Assembly (NCBI RefSeq): GCF_030127125.1
Contig: NZ_CP126156.1
Location: 496,001 to 560,000, forward strand
Source of the DNA: Halobaculum litoreum
GTDB lineage: Archaea; Halobacteriota; Halobacteria; Halobacteriales; Haloferacaceae
Reading direction: 5' to 3'
Length of the DNA: 64,000 bases
This document shows positions 44,644 through 53,159 of this stretch, piece after piece. Position 1 is the first letter of the stretch, and each line of letters starts with the position of its first letter. The notes beneath the pieces are model-generated. The model was given only the letters and a program-made list of their open reading frames with translations. It was not told where the DNA came from and ran no database searches. The position numbers and the translations under genes are program-made.

Positions 44644-45090
44644 TCACCCGCGACGGCGCTCGAACGCCGCCCGAACCGCCTCGCTCGGCGCGAGTCCGTC
44701 GAGTTCGGCCGCGACGTCGACGTCGGCGAGCTCCTCGGCGCCGGCGGGCGTCCGCTGCAACACGCCGACGTGGTAGAGGTACGACAGCCGGAGCAGCCAC
44801 CGGGCGTGGTCGTACTCGGCGGCGGCGCCGATCCGGTAGGTCGTCCAGCCGGACTCCGTCAGCAGGTGGTGGACGCCGGTGTGGCCCTCGTCGATCAGGA
44901 CGTCGCGCAGCGCCCGGAGGTACGCGATGTCGAGCATCCCCCACTCGTGGACGTGGCCGATCTCCCGGGGGCCGACGCGGAACTCCGTCCCGCCGAAGCG
45001 GTGGTCGGCCACCGTCACGTGGGGCCACGAGCCGGCTTCCTCGATCAGTTCCGCGACCGTCTCCCGCACCGCGGCGCGTTCGGATGACAT
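44644..45090 (-). CDS. Luciferase-domain (PF17648-type) protein
   Basis: A 148-residue protein: WPHVTVADHRFGGTEFRVGP then REIGHVHEWGMLDIAYLRAL, VLIDEGHTGVHHLLTESGW and DHARWLLRLSYLYHVG. The succession REIGHVHExGxLDI, GHTGVHHLL, SGWxTYRI and RLSYLYH matches the small 'luciferase' domain family that is widespread in bacteria and archaea; light emission is not implied and the true activity is unknown. ATG at 45090. It is divergent from the MscS gene and convergent on the carbonic anhydrase unit. Confidence 0.75.
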   Translation of the reverse strand: MSSERAAVRETVAELIEEAGSWPHVTVADHRFGGTEFRVGPREIGHVHEWGMLDIAYLRALRDVLIDEGHTGVHHLLTESGWTTYRIGAAAEYDHARWLLRLSYLYHVGVLQRTPAGAEELADVDVAAELDGLAPSEAVRAAFERRRG

Positions 45091-45198
45091 GCCGACGGAA
45101 CGTCGTGTGAGGGGATAAGCGAGCGCCCGAGCGCCGTTCCGGGCCGCGCCGGCGCACCCACCCGCGTTGCAACGCCCCTGTGACGTGAGGAACGCTCT

Positions 45199-46158
45199 AT
45201 GCGCGTCGCCGGGTACGTCTCGGGTATGGCGAGCGGCCCGCTCCGGTCGGCGACGGCAGGTCCGTGCCTCCCGTCCACGGCGGCCGTCCTCCAGACGGCG
45301 ACCGGGACCCCGGGCGTCGGCCCCGGCGAACTCGCGGACTACGGCCCCGCGGTCGTCAGGGCCGCCTGGTTCCTCGCCGGCTTCCTCGCGGTGGTGTTCG
45401 TCGGTCGGCTGGTCGTCGAGCCGACGGTGAAACGCGCCGTCCGGCGGCGGAACCGGAACAACCCGCGGCTGCGCGACGCCGTCTCGCTGTACGTGCGGGT
45501 GGTCTTCGTGGTCGCCGGCGTCGTCGTCGGCGTCGGCGTCGCCGGCTACGGTCGCGGGCTCGGGAGCTCGGCGCTCATCATCGGGGCGGTGACGCTGGCG
45601 CTCGGCGTCGCCGGGCAGGAGCTCATCGGGTCGCTCATCGGCGGCACCGCGCTGGTGTTCGACCCGGAGTTCAACGTCGGCGACTACATCAGCTGGCCGG
45701 GCGGCGAGGGCACCGTGCGCAGCATCGCGCTGCGCGCCACCAGGGTGGCGACTCCGAACGGGGAACTGGTCACGGTCCCGAACACGGTGTTGACGAACGA
45801 GCCGATCACGCGGCCGTTCGGCCGCGGCAACTACCGCGTCGTCGACCGGTTCGCCGTCGGCTACGACGCCGACGTGGACGAGGCGGTCGCGCTGTTCGAG
45901 GCGGCGGCGGCCGACCTCGACGCCGTGCTGTCGGAGCCGTCGCCGGCGGTGTACGTCGACGAACTCGGCCCGGACGCCGTCCGCATCAGCGCCCACTACT
46001 GGATCGAGGACCCCGACCGCAGTCGGGTGTTCGCCGTGCGCTCGGCGTACGCGCGGGCGGTGAAACGCCGGCTCGAGGCGGCGGACGTCGAGATCAGTCC
46101 GCCCGCCAAACGGGAGGTCCGCGGCCGCATCGACGTCGGGGGTCGCGACGACCGCTGA
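45199..46158 (+). CDS. MscS-family mechanosensitive channel
   Basis: A 319-residue small-conductance mechanosensitive channel. Three TM helices (starting about residue 50) lead to the pore-lining helix: SSALIIGAVTLALGVAGQEL with IGSLIGGTALVFDPEFNVGD is the TM3/beta-domain hallmark. NGELVTVPNTVLTNEPITR and the C-terminal alpha/beta domain complete the family. It opens on hypo-osmotic shock to release ions and solutes, an obvious need for a halophile. The ATG at 45199 adds nine residues before a second ATG at 45226; the second is equally possible. The N-terminus before TM1 is low-complexity. Confidence 0.93.
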   Translation: MRVAGYVSGMASGPLRSATAGPCLPSTAAVLQTATGTPGVGPGELADYGPAVVRAAWFLAGFLAVVFVGRLVVEPTVKRAVRRRNRNNPRLRDAVSLYVRVVFVVAGVVVGVGVAGYGRGLGSSALIIGAVTLALGVAGQELIGSLIGGTALVFDPEFNVGDYISWPGGEGTVRSIALRATRVATPNGELVTVPNTVLTNEPITRPFGRGNYRVVDRFAVGYDADVDEAVALFEAAAADLDAVLSEPSPAVYVDELGPDAVRISAHYWIEDPDRSRVFAVRSAYARAVKRRLEAADVEISPPAKREVRGRIDVGGRDDR

Positions 46159-46194
46159 GGGGACGGCGCCGGTTCCGCCGCCCGCGGGGCCGTC

Positions 46195-46506
46195 TCAGCG
46201 GCTCTCCCGTTGCTCGACTTTGTTCAACTCGATGAGCAGCCGGAAGATCGCCTTCACGAGGTTCGAGTCCACCTCGAAGCGCTCGGCGTTGGCGCCGGCG
46301 CGGTCCATCACCGCCTGTTCTTGGGTCTCGTCGGTCGTCGGCAGGTCGTTGTGCGCCTTCACCTCGGCGATGGTGTCGGCGACGTACGTCCGCCGGGCGA
46401 TCAACTCGACGAGGTCGCGGTCGATCTCGGCGATCTCCTCGCGCAGTTCGTCCAGCCCCATGCCCTCCAGTTCGGCCGCCGTGTCGTCGGTGTCCTCGTA
46501 GCTCAT
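46195..46506 (-). CDS. aroQ: Chorismate mutase
   Basis: A 103-residue AroQ-type all-helical enzyme rearranging chorismate to prephenate. LDELREEIAEIDRDLVELIA followed by RRTYVADTIAEVKA contains the conserved Arg, Lys and Asp of the helical active site, and VMDRAGANAERFEVDSNLVK with IFRLLIELNKVEQ completes it. It starts 28 bases after the archaeal shikimate kinase gene's stop on the same strand and probably shares its transcript. Free-standing rather than fused to prephenate dehydratase/dehydrogenase. Confidence 0.93.
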   Translation of the reverse strand: MSYEDTDDTAAELEGMGLDELREEIAEIDRDLVELIARRTYVADTIAEVKAHNDLPTTDETQEQAVMDRAGANAERFEVDSNLVKAIFRLLIELNKVEQRESR

Positions 46507-46534
46507 GGTGTCGTCCTCGTGTCGGTGTCGCGGA

Positions 46535-47409
46535 TCACAGCACCCGGGCCCCCCGGCGGCGCGTCTCGACGAGCCGGGTCGCCCCGTCGCGCCCGCCCCA
46601 CCGGTCGCGGATCGCCGCGAGGTCGTCGCGGCCGCCGACGGCGACGACGCTCGGGCCGGTCCCCGACAGCGAGACGCCGTCGCAGTCGGCCATCGCCTCG
46701 ACCGCCGGGTCGGTCGGGAAGCCGAGCGCCGCCGAGAAGGCGAGCCCGTTCACGGTCATCGCCCGGCCGTAGTCGCCGTCGAGCGCCAGCTCGGTCGCGG
46801 CTCGGCCATCGGCGCCACGCGCTCGCAGGCGGCCGCGTCGGCGTCCGCCGAGTAGGCGCGCTCGGGCGGCGTCCACACCAGCGCGTGCGAGGCGAACGGC
46901 TCCTCGTGGGCCAGTAGTTCGTCGCCCGCGTTGTCGGTGACGGTGACGCCGCCGAGCATCGACGCCGAGGCGTCGTCGAACGCGCCGGTGACGGTCACGC
47001 CGGCGTCGCGGGCGGCCCGCACGCCGACACGACACGCCTCCGTCTTCGACACGTCCGCGTCGGGGTCGTTCGCGGCCTCCAGCCCGAGCGCCGACAGCGT
47101 CGCCAGCACGGTCGCGTTCGCGGCCGCGCTCGAACTCTTCAGTCCCGCCGCGGTCGGCACGTCGCTGGCCGTCTCGACGGTGCCGCCCTCGCCGGTGCCG
47201 TACCGGTCGACGCACCGCTCGACGCACCGCTCGATCAGCGTCGTGTCGCCGTCGGGGGCGCCCGCGATGGCGCCGGAGACGGCGTCGGCGTCGGGGTCGA
47301 GCCGCACCGTCGCGGTCGTCTCCAGGTCCAGCGCGAACGCGGAGCCGCGGCCCGTCGCGAGGGCGTTGACGACGGTGCCTGCTCCGGGGGCGGCGGCGCG
47401 TCCGTCCAT
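46535..47409 (-). CDS. aroK: Shikimate kinase, archaeal GHMP type (one frameshift)
   Basis: Phosphorylates shikimate to shikimate 3-phosphate; the archaeal enzyme is a GHMP kinase unrelated to bacterial AroK. 291 residues after restoring one G near 46800 (PMAEA, then ATELALDGDYGRAM). GHMP motif 1 is VNALATGRGSAFALDL-type, motif 2 DVPTAAGLKSSSAAANATVL and motif 3 SLSGTGPSVVAVG. ATG start at 47409. It lies 28 bases before aroQ on the same strand, a pair also found in other haloarchaea to my recollection. The shift interrupts an essential pathway, so it is probably an error. Confidence 0.9.
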
Positions 47410-47493
47410 GGGTCGACGGGCGCGTTCGCCGAGGTTCAAGCTGGCGGTCGCGTCAATCGTCCGGCGGGACCCGGCCCGCCCCGGCGGCGCCGG

Positions 47494-48102
47494 TCAGCGG
47501 TACCGGACGCGGCGGTAGGCGTGTGCCACGTCCAGCCGCTTCCGGTCGGTCGACCCGTCGACGCCGCTCCCGCGCTCGAGGCGGAGGTCGGCGCCCACGG
47601 ACCGCTCCTCGCCCGGCGCGAACCCGGCCTCGTCGCCGAACGCGCGGCTCCCGTAGCCGCTGGCGACGAGCCGGCGGTCGTCGTCGTCGCCGCCCAGCGG
47701 CGTGTAGTACACGTCGAAGCGGAGCTCCACCAGTCCGAACGTGACGTCGCCGACGTTGCGGAACCGCGCGTACGGGCGGACGCCGGACGCGCCCGGCCCG
47801 TCGAAGCCGGCGTCGAGCAGGCGGAGCGACCCCCGCGGCGGCGCGCGCGCCCGGGTCGGCGTCGCGGTCGCGGTCTGCGTGGGGGTCTCCGCGGGCGTCG
47901 GCGTCGCGGTCGACTCGGCCGCGCCGCCGGTGTCCGTCGCCGTCGCGGCCGGGGGCCCGTCGGTGTCCGTCGTCGCCGTCGCGTCGGTACCCGTGCCCGG
48001 GTACGACACCGTCGACGAGTCGGTACAGCCGGCCGTCGCCGCGGCGACCGCGCCGGCGACGGCGGCCAGCAGGTCGCGTCGCGACGGGCGACGGCGGGTC
48101 AC
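47494..48102 (-). CDS. Tat lipoprotein, last gene of a three-gene lipoprotein operon
   Basis: 202 residues. RRRPSRRDLLAAVAGAVAAA and TAGC form a Tat signal with lipobox. A 60-residue Thr/Ala/Pro-rich spacer (typical of haloarchaeal lipoproteins) follows. The globular part, LLDAGFDGPGASGVRPYARF, then NVGDVTFGLVELRFDVYYTP and DEAGFAPGEERSVGADLRLE, looks beta-rich, like an Ig/FxLYD-type extracellular domain. Its ATG overlaps the stop of the membrane-protein gene upstream (ATGA at 48099-48102). Function unknown. Confidence 0.7.
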   Translation of the reverse strand: MTRRRPSRRDLLAAVAGAVAAATAGCTDSSTVSYPGTGTDATATTDTDGPPAATATDTGGAAESTATPTPAETPTQTATATPTRARAPPRGSLRLLDAGFDGPGASGVRPYARFRNVGDVTFGLVELRFDVYYTPLGGDDDDRRLVASGYGSRAFGDEAGFAPGEERSVGADLRLERGSGVDGSTDRKRLDVAHAYRRVRYR

Positions 48103-48574
48103 TCGCCGACCCCCGCGCCCAGCGTGGCGCTCCCGGCGGCGACACCGCCGGCCGCCAGCGACGCGACGACCGCCGGCCCGACCGCCTGTCCGAACGAGAA
48201 CACCTGTCCGCCGCCGGCGCCGCCCGCCCCGCCGACGACGCCGACGAGGAGCGCGACGCCCGCGAGGAGGGCGCCCGCGACGCCGGCGGCGCCGGCGACC
48301 CCGCCGCCCGCCGCGGGCTGACGTACCCCGTCCCGGCGACCGTCCCGACGACGGCGGCGACGGCGACCAGCGCGACGAGGCCGGCGGTGGCGGTCGCCTG
48401 CGCGGCGAGCGCGAGATACGTCGGGCCGAACCTCGCGGCGTCGCCGCCGGCGTCGGCGAGGAACTGCGCGCGCGCCCAGTCGGCGCCGACGAAGCCGACG
48501 AGCGCGAGGCCGACGCCGACGAGCGCGTAGCCCCCGGCGACCACCGCGACCGCCCGGCGGTCCGCGACGCGCAC
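48099..48574 (-). CDS. Small four-helix membrane protein (one frameshift)
   Basis: 158 residues after restoring one C near 48317 (GTGYVSP, then AAGGGVAGAAGVAG). From GTG 48574 it reads RVADRRAVAVVAGGYALVGV and then ADWARAQFLADAGGDAARFG between the first two helices. Third and fourth helices are LVALVAVAAVVGTVAG and ALLAGVALLVGVVGG, followed by a C-terminal QAVGPAVVASLAAG segment. It has the look of the DUF7519-type haloarchaeal membrane proteins but this is not certain. Coupled at both ends: the GTG is two bases after the upstream stop, and its stop overlaps the next ATG. Confidence 0.6.
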
Positions 48575-48576
48575 GG

Positions 48577-49853
48577 TCAGGCACCCCCAGCCACGTCCGC
48601 TCGTGCAGCCCGCCCCAGTCGACGCGCTCCTCCCACGCGGTGCGGTCGGCCCCCGTCACGAGCAGGTGCTCGCCGGCCCGACACGCCAGCGCGTACGTCA
48701 CGTCGCCGCCGCGGTCGTAGTACACCCGGTCCCACGTCGCGTCGCCGAGCGGGTACGTCCCCTCCCGGGAGACGCGGTCGAGCAGCCGACTCCGCGCCCG
48801 CGCGGCCGTCGCCGCGTCCCGGTACCGCTGCACGAGCACCGCGTTCCCGGGGCGCGTCCGCGGCCGGCGGTCGGGGAAGTCGCGCCGGCGGTCCGTCCGG
48901 TCGAGCCGGTGTGCGCCGACGAGGAGCGTCGACGCCCGCCCGGAGCGCACGAACGTCGGGCGGTACGCGTCGACCACGCCCCCGCGGTCGGCGTCGGTCA
49001 GCGGGGGGGCGAGCAGCCGACGCTCTCCCACCGGCCGCTCCACGACGTTCGGGTACTCCCCCGGGTCCTCGGTCGCCCGGTCGAACGCGTACGCCCGGAA
49101 CCCGGGGGCGCGGTCGAACGGCGCCGTGTCGGGCCCGGAGGCCTCGTCGTCGCCGTCGCGGTCACGGCCGTCGTCGCCGACCCACGCGAGTTGGAACAGC
49201 ATCGGTCGCGCCGGGTCGCGCTCGCCGCCGCGCAGGCGGTCCACCGCGCGGTTCCGGATCGGGCCGCGGGAGAGCGCCCGCGCGACGTAGGGGTCGGTCC
49301 GCATCCCGGCGGCGAACTCCCGGAGGCGTCCGAGCTCCTCGCGCGTCCGGTCGTGGTCCCCCCGGCGTGCGAACTTCCGCGCCACGTCGAGGTGGAGGGC
49401 GGTCCGGTCCCGCAGTCGAGTCGGGGCGTGGAAGTGGGCCCCGACGGCGTCGTCGGCGGCGGCGAGCCGGTCCGCGGCGGCGTCGCGGAGCGCCTCCACG
49501 TCGTCGACGGCGACGGTCGACCGCGTCGCGAGCGCCCCCGCGGCGCTCGCGAGACCGGCCACCGCCCGGCGGTAGGCGGCGACCGCCGCCGGATACGTCA
49601 CGGCGAACCACCGGATCTCGTCGGCGACGCGGCGGGTCCGGTCCGCCAACGCCGGGTTCGACGGCTCCGGCGCGGCCGCCCCGCGCGGCGCCGCCGTCCC
49701 CGGCGTGTCGGCCCCGGCCGCCGCGGCGGCGTCCGTCACACCGGCGCCGTCGCCCGAGGGGTAGCGGACGTTCGAGCCGTCGGCGAGACAGCCGCCGGTC
49801 AGCGTCGCGAGCACGCCGGCCGTGCCCGCCAACACGTCCCGCCTGTCGTACAT
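48577..49853 (-). CDS. Large Tat lipoprotein of unknown function (one frameshift)
   Basis: 425 residues after restoring one C in the five-C run at 48584-48588, giving HERTWLGGA and a TGA at 48577-48579. The N-terminus MYDRRDVLAGTAGVLATLTG ends in a lipobox (TGGC). Ala/Gly/Pro-rich spacer, then ALADRTRRVADEIRWFAVTY and helical EELGRLREFAAGMRTDPYVA. After a probable two-domain junction, FRAYAFDRATEDPGEYPNVV, DAYRPTFVRSGRASTLLVGA and WDRVYYDRGGDVTYALACRA are beta-rich. No known family is recognised. It is the first gene of the three-gene unit and precedes a 600-base repeat-containing gap. Confidence 0.6.
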
Positions 49854-49925
49854 GGCCGCGTCTGCGTGTCACCGGCGGATAAAGACAGGGGGAAGCGAGA
49901 CGCCCCGTCGCCCGGCCGTCCGGCC

Positions 49926-50402
49926 GACCGCCGACCCGCGACTGCGGGCGGCTCGGCCCTTCGGACCTCGCCGCCGTCGGTCGAGGCCTCGGTCGCTTCC
50001 TTCGGTCGCTCGCCCGCAACTGTGGGCGGCTCGGCCCTTCGGACCTCGCCGCCGCCGTTCGAGGCCTCCGTCGCTCCCTCCGGTCGCTCGCCCGCAACCG
50101 TGGGCGGCTCGGCCCTTCGGACCTCGCCGCCGTCGATCGAGGCCTCCGTCGCTCCCTCCGGTCGCTCGCCCGCAACCGTGGGCGGCTCGGCCCTTCGGAC
50201 CTCGCCGCCGCCGTTCGAGGCCTCCGTCGCTCCCTCCGGTCGCCGACCCGCAACTGTGGGCGGCTCGGCCCTTCGGACCTCGCCGCCGTCGATCGAGGCC
50301 TCCGTCGCTCCCTCCGGTCGCTCGCCCGCAACCGTGGGCGGCTCGGCCCTTCGGACCTCGCCGCCGTCGATCGAGGCCTCCGTCGCTCCCTCCGGTCGCT
50401 CC
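49926..50402. repeat. Tandem repeat, six units of exactly 78 bases
   Basis: Six copies of a 78-base unit with anchors (GCTCGGCCCT) at 49951, 50029, 50107, 50185, 50263 and 50341. The core reads GTGGGCGGCTCGGCCC, then TTCGG, then ACCTCGCCGCCGTC, with variable bases around CGATCGAGGCCTC and the spacing element TCGCTCGCCCGCAAC. The ends GGCGGC and GCCGCC of the core are complementary, so each unit could form a small hairpin. Because 78 is a multiple of 3 and GC is high, both strands stay open in several frames. They look like repeats between two genes, not a coding sequence. A 72/73-base relative lies at 57.2-57.5 kb. Confidence 0.85.
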
Positions 50403-50453
50403 GTCGGCCTCGCTCTCGCCGCGCTTATCGGCGCCGCCGCCCCACGTCGGGGT

Positions 50454-50927
50454 ATGAGCGCCCCCAACCGCAACGACATCGCCCCCGCGAGCGTCTCGGT
50501 CGCCCTCCGGGAGGAGGGGGTCGAGGTCGAGTACCTCGACGGCCGCGTCACCTTCTACCACGGCGTCCCGCAGGTGGTCGAGGACACCCTCACCACGCCG
50601 CCCGGCAAGGAGACGCACGTCCTCGTCACCGACCCGACGGAGACCGAGGGCGTGCTGGTGTACGTGAACGACCTGAAGACCCACGACGACATCCTCGAAC
50701 AGACCGGCGTCGGGCGCGTCGTCCTCGGCGAGGGCGCCGAGGAGGAGCTGTTCCCGGGCGTCGTCGCGCGCCGCCCGGGCGGCCAGCGCACCGAGATCGA
50801 GGCCGACCCCGAGGTCGCCGGCGGGCGCGTGTTCGCGTTCGTCGAGGACGACTGGGGCGAGGACAGCTACGAGTTCGTCGCGGCCGGCGCCGAGGGCGAC
50901 GGCGACGACCCCGGCGCGGGGGAGTGA
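50454..50927 (+). CDS. DUF5796-family haloarchaeal protein
   Basis: A 157-residue acidic protein, RNDIAPASVSVALREEGVEV at the start, then GRVTFYHGVPQVVEDTLTTP and DPTETEGVLVYVNDLKTHDD, ending with RVFAFVEDDWGEDSYEFVAA. This resembles the haloarchaeal family I recall as DUF5796. No catalytic motif is visible. The start is the ATG at 50454, just after the tandem-repeat tract. It is followed by a second small gene one base after its stop, so the pair forms an operon. Confidence 0.75.
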   Translation: MSAPNRNDIAPASVSVALREEGVEVEYLDGRVTFYHGVPQVVEDTLTTPPGKETHVLVTDPTETEGVLVYVNDLKTHDDILEQTGVGRVVLGEGAEEELFPGVVARRPGGQRTEIEADPEVAGGRVFAFVEDDWGEDSYEFVAAGAEGDGDDPGAGE

Positions 50928-50928
50928 G

Positions 50929-51162
50929 ATGAGCCTCCGCAAGCCGTGGCGCGACCTCGACCGGTCGACCGTCGGCGCCGTGCCCGACCGCTACGGCGTG
51001 TACGAGTTGGGGGACGCCGACGGCGCGTCGCTCGGCTGGGCCGTGGGCGTGCTGCGCGACGAACTGAAAGAGGAGTTGGCGTACGGCGACGCGGCGAAGG
51101 TGCGGTGGGTCGTCGCGGAGTCGCGCGACCACGCCGAGCGGCTCGCGGACGACCGCTTCTGA
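50929..51162 (+). CDS. Small haloarchaeal protein coupled to DUF5796 gene
   Basis: 77 residues: MSLRKPWRDLDRSTVGAVPD then RYGVYELGDADGASLGWAVG, VLRDELKEELAYGDAAKVRW and VVAESRDHAERLADDRF. The pattern VPxRYGVYELGDxxG and a late RWxVAESxxHAE resembles a reduced GIY-YIG-like fold, but the catalytic residues are not evident. It starts one base after the DUF5796 stop (TGA-G-ATG). Possibly a family I recall as DUF7508; unproven. Confidence 0.6.
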   Translation: MSLRKPWRDLDRSTVGAVPDRYGVYELGDADGASLGWAVGVLRDELKEELAYGDAAKVRWVVAESRDHAERLADDRF

Positions 51163-51202
51163 GCGCCGGTCGGCGCCGGCGAACGACCCCCGGATCCCGG
51201 CG

Positions 51203-51337
51203 TCACTGGAGGTACGACGGGTCCTCGGCGTCGCAGTGCTCCTCGTGCTGCTCGGCGTCCGTCTGGTCGCTGAGCAGCAGCCCGCACGCGTCACAGCGGT
51301 ACCAGGTCATCTCGTCCCGCTCGGTTGCCGTGACCAT
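51203..51337 (-). CDS. 44-residue zinc-finger protein
   Basis: A very short gene reading MVTATERDEMTWYRCDACGL, followed by LLSDQTDAEQHEEHCD and ending at SYLQ. Cys15, Cys18, His31 and His34/Cys35 form a plausible C2H2/C2HC zinc finger. The N-terminus is polar and the fold would be tiny. Similar mini zinc-finger proteins occur widely in haloarchaea and some are needed for stress survival or biofilm formation; a link to those is by analogy only. Its ATG is at 51335-51337 on the minus strand, convergent with the small gene before it. It is too short to be caught by usual length cut-offs. Confidence 0.65.
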   Translation of the reverse strand: MVTATERDEMTWYRCDACGLLLSDQTDAEQHEEHCDAEDPSYLQ

Positions 51338-51420
51338 AGGTAGCACTCGTCACTCCGCGGGTAAATCGCTACCGGCGCCCAACGGGAGCGGGGACCGCCG
51401 CGCCGTCCGGCGGTGGCGGC

Positions 51421-51873
51421 TCAGAAGTCGGGGAGGTCGTCGGGCGCCTCGAACTCGCTCTCCCAGTCGACGTACTCCGCTTTGAGCACCTCACAGACGA
51501 CCTGTCCGAACTCGGTGAGCGCGGCGTTGACCGCCGACACCTGCGCCCAACTGTCGAGGTCGGGGTGGAGGTCGCGCTCCTTCCAGTCCTCCGGGATGCC
51601 GGGCGCGTGATAGCCCACGCGGTCGGCGAAGTCGTCCCAGAAGAAGTCGAAGCCGGCGAACAGGTCGAGCTCGCCCGCGATGCGCCACGCGTCGGCGTCG
51701 ATGTCGGCGTCGGCCGCCCAGCGCTCGAACGCCGTCTCCCACGCCCCCTCCCGCAGGAACGCCTCCAGCTCCTCGCGGTGGTACTCGTCGCCCCCGACCT
51801 CGGTGTCGTCGTACTGACTGGGGTCGACGGTCGCGAGCGTCGGCGGCGGGGGGACCTCGGCGTCCAGACTCAT
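51421..51873 (-). CDS. Conserved haloarchaeal acidic protein
   Basis: A 150-residue soluble, acidic protein: EVPPPPTLATVDPSQYDDTE and DEYHREELEAFLREGAWETA, followed by FDFFWDDFADRVGYHAPGIP and VSAVNAALTEFGQVVCEVLK. The Trp/Phe/Asp-rich middle suggests an all-helical domain. No motif identifies a function. The ATG at 51873 (MSLDAEVPPPPT) is preferred to an upstream start that would add an arginine-rich extension. It stands divergent from the HtrA-type protease gene. Confidence 0.6.
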   Translation of the reverse strand: MSLDAEVPPPPTLATVDPSQYDDTEVGGDEYHREELEAFLREGAWETAFERWAADADIDADAWRIAGELDLFAGFDFFWDDFADRVGYHAPGIPEDWKERDLHPDLDSWAQVSAVNAALTEFGQVVCEVLKAEYVDWESEFEAPDDLPDF

Positions 51874-52022
51874 GCGTCGTCGTTGCCGCGGCGCGGGCAA
51901 ATGCCTGCCGGAGCCCCGAAGCGCCGCGCCGTCGCCGCGCCGCCGGGGAGCGCCGCTGGACGCCGTTCGACGCCGTCGCCCGGAGCGCCGGAGTTATTCG
52001 AGTGAGCGCCCAAACGTGTGTC

Positions 52023-53132
52023 ATGCCAACACGACGCGACTTCCTCGCGGGCCTGTCGGCCGTCGGCGCTGCCGGCGCGGCCGGCTGTGTGCAGGTCGGC
52101 TCGACGGGGCGCGCGCCGAGCGCGGCCGCCTCGACCGGGGCCGACGCGGGCGACGACACCGAGGTGGCCGCCCAGCTCCCGAGCGGCACCGAGACCGAGG
52201 TGTACCGCGCGACGATCGACTCGGTCGTCGGGATCCTCAACTACGGGTCGAACGGGCCACAGGGGAGCGGCTCGGGGTTCGTCGCCGGCGACGGCTACGT
52301 CGTGACGAACCAGCACGTCGTCGCGGGCGCGAGGGACGTCCGGCTCCGGTTCCAGGACAACACCTGGCGCGACGCCGAGATCGTCGGCACCGACGCCTAC
52401 TCCGACCTCGCGGTGTTGCGCCCGGAGCGCACGCCGGCGTTCGCGACGCCGCTGTCGTGGGTCGACACCGACCCCGAGCCGCCCGTGGGGACGCCGGTGA
52501 TGGCGATCGGGTCGCCGTACGGCTTCAGCGGCTCCGCGTCGACCGGGATCGTCTCCGGGGTCGACCGCGTGCTCTCCGCGCCCAACAACTTCACCGTCGC
52601 CGACTCGGTGCAGACCGACGCCGCGCTCAACCCCGGCAACTCCGGCGGCCCGCTGGTCACCTACGACGGCGGCGTCGCCGCGGTCGCCGCCCGCGGCGGC
52701 GGCGACAACCTCGGGTTCGGCGTCTCGGCGGCGCTGTCGAAGCGGGTCGTCCCCGCGCTCGCGGCCACCGGCGAGTACGAACACTCGTTCATGGGCGTAC
52801 GGCTGATCGAGGTGTCGCCGACCATCGCCGAGGCGTACGACCTCGGCGACGTCGGCGGCGTGCTCATCGTCGAGGTGATGGACGGCGGGCCCGCGGCGGG
52901 CGTCCTCCGGGGTACCGACGGCGAGACCACCGTCGACGGCGTGTCGGTCCCCACCGGCGGCGACGTCGTCGTCGGCGTCGGCGGCACCGATGTGGCGGTG
53001 CAGGCGGACCTCTCGAACTACCTCGCGCTGGAGACGTCGCCGGGCGACACGGTCCCGTTCAGGGTCGTCCGCGACGGCGCCGAGACGACCGTCGAGTTCG
53101 AACTCGGGGCGCGCCCCGACCCGACCGCCTGA
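52023..53132 (+). CDS. HtrA/DegP-like serine protease with PDZ domain, Tat lipoprotein
   Basis: A 369-residue extracytoplasmic protease. PTRRDFLAGLSAVGAAGAAG followed by C is a Tat signal and lipobox. The trypsin-like triad is H98 (VTNQHVVAG), D128 (YSDLAVL) and S207 (NPGNSGGPL). A PDZ domain starts after residue 255 (FMGVRLIEVSPTIAEAYDLG) with GVLIVEVMDGGPAAGVLRGT and TVDGVSVPTGGDVVVGVGGT. One PDZ domain only, as in DegS-type proteins. It degrades or senses misfolded exported proteins. The start is the ATG at 52023; an in-frame start 21 bases earlier lacks support and would displace the twin-arginine motif. Confidence 0.93.
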   Translation: MPTRRDFLAGLSAVGAAGAAGCVQVGSTGRAPSAAASTGADAGDDTEVAAQLPSGTETEVYRATIDSVVGILNYGSNGPQGSGSGFVAGDGYVVTNQHVVAGARDVRLRFQDNTWRDAEIVGTDAYSDLAVLRPERTPAFATPLSWVDTDPEPPVGTPVMAIGSPYGFSGSASTGIVSGVDRVLSAPNNFTVADSVQTDAALNPGNSGGPLVTYDGGVAAVAARGGGDNLGFGVSAALSKRVVPALAATGEYEHSFMGVRLIEVSPTIAEAYDLGDVGGVLIVEVMDGGPAAGVLRGTDGETTVDGVSVPTGGDVVVGVGGTDVAVQADLSNYLALETSPGDTVPFRVVRDGAETTVEFELGARPDPTA

Positions 53133-53159
53133 GCGCCCCGTCGGCCGGGCGGTCCGTCC

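Noticed and set aside
44644-45090. Bioluminescence function from the luciferase-domain name
   Set aside because: The small domain is widespread in non-luminous organisms; the name does not imply light production.
49799-50942. Long open frames on both strands through the 78-base repeats, giving 26-residue protein repeats
   Set aside because: The period is a multiple of three and GC is high, so openness in many frames is expected. No promoter, signal or conserved flanks support a protein.
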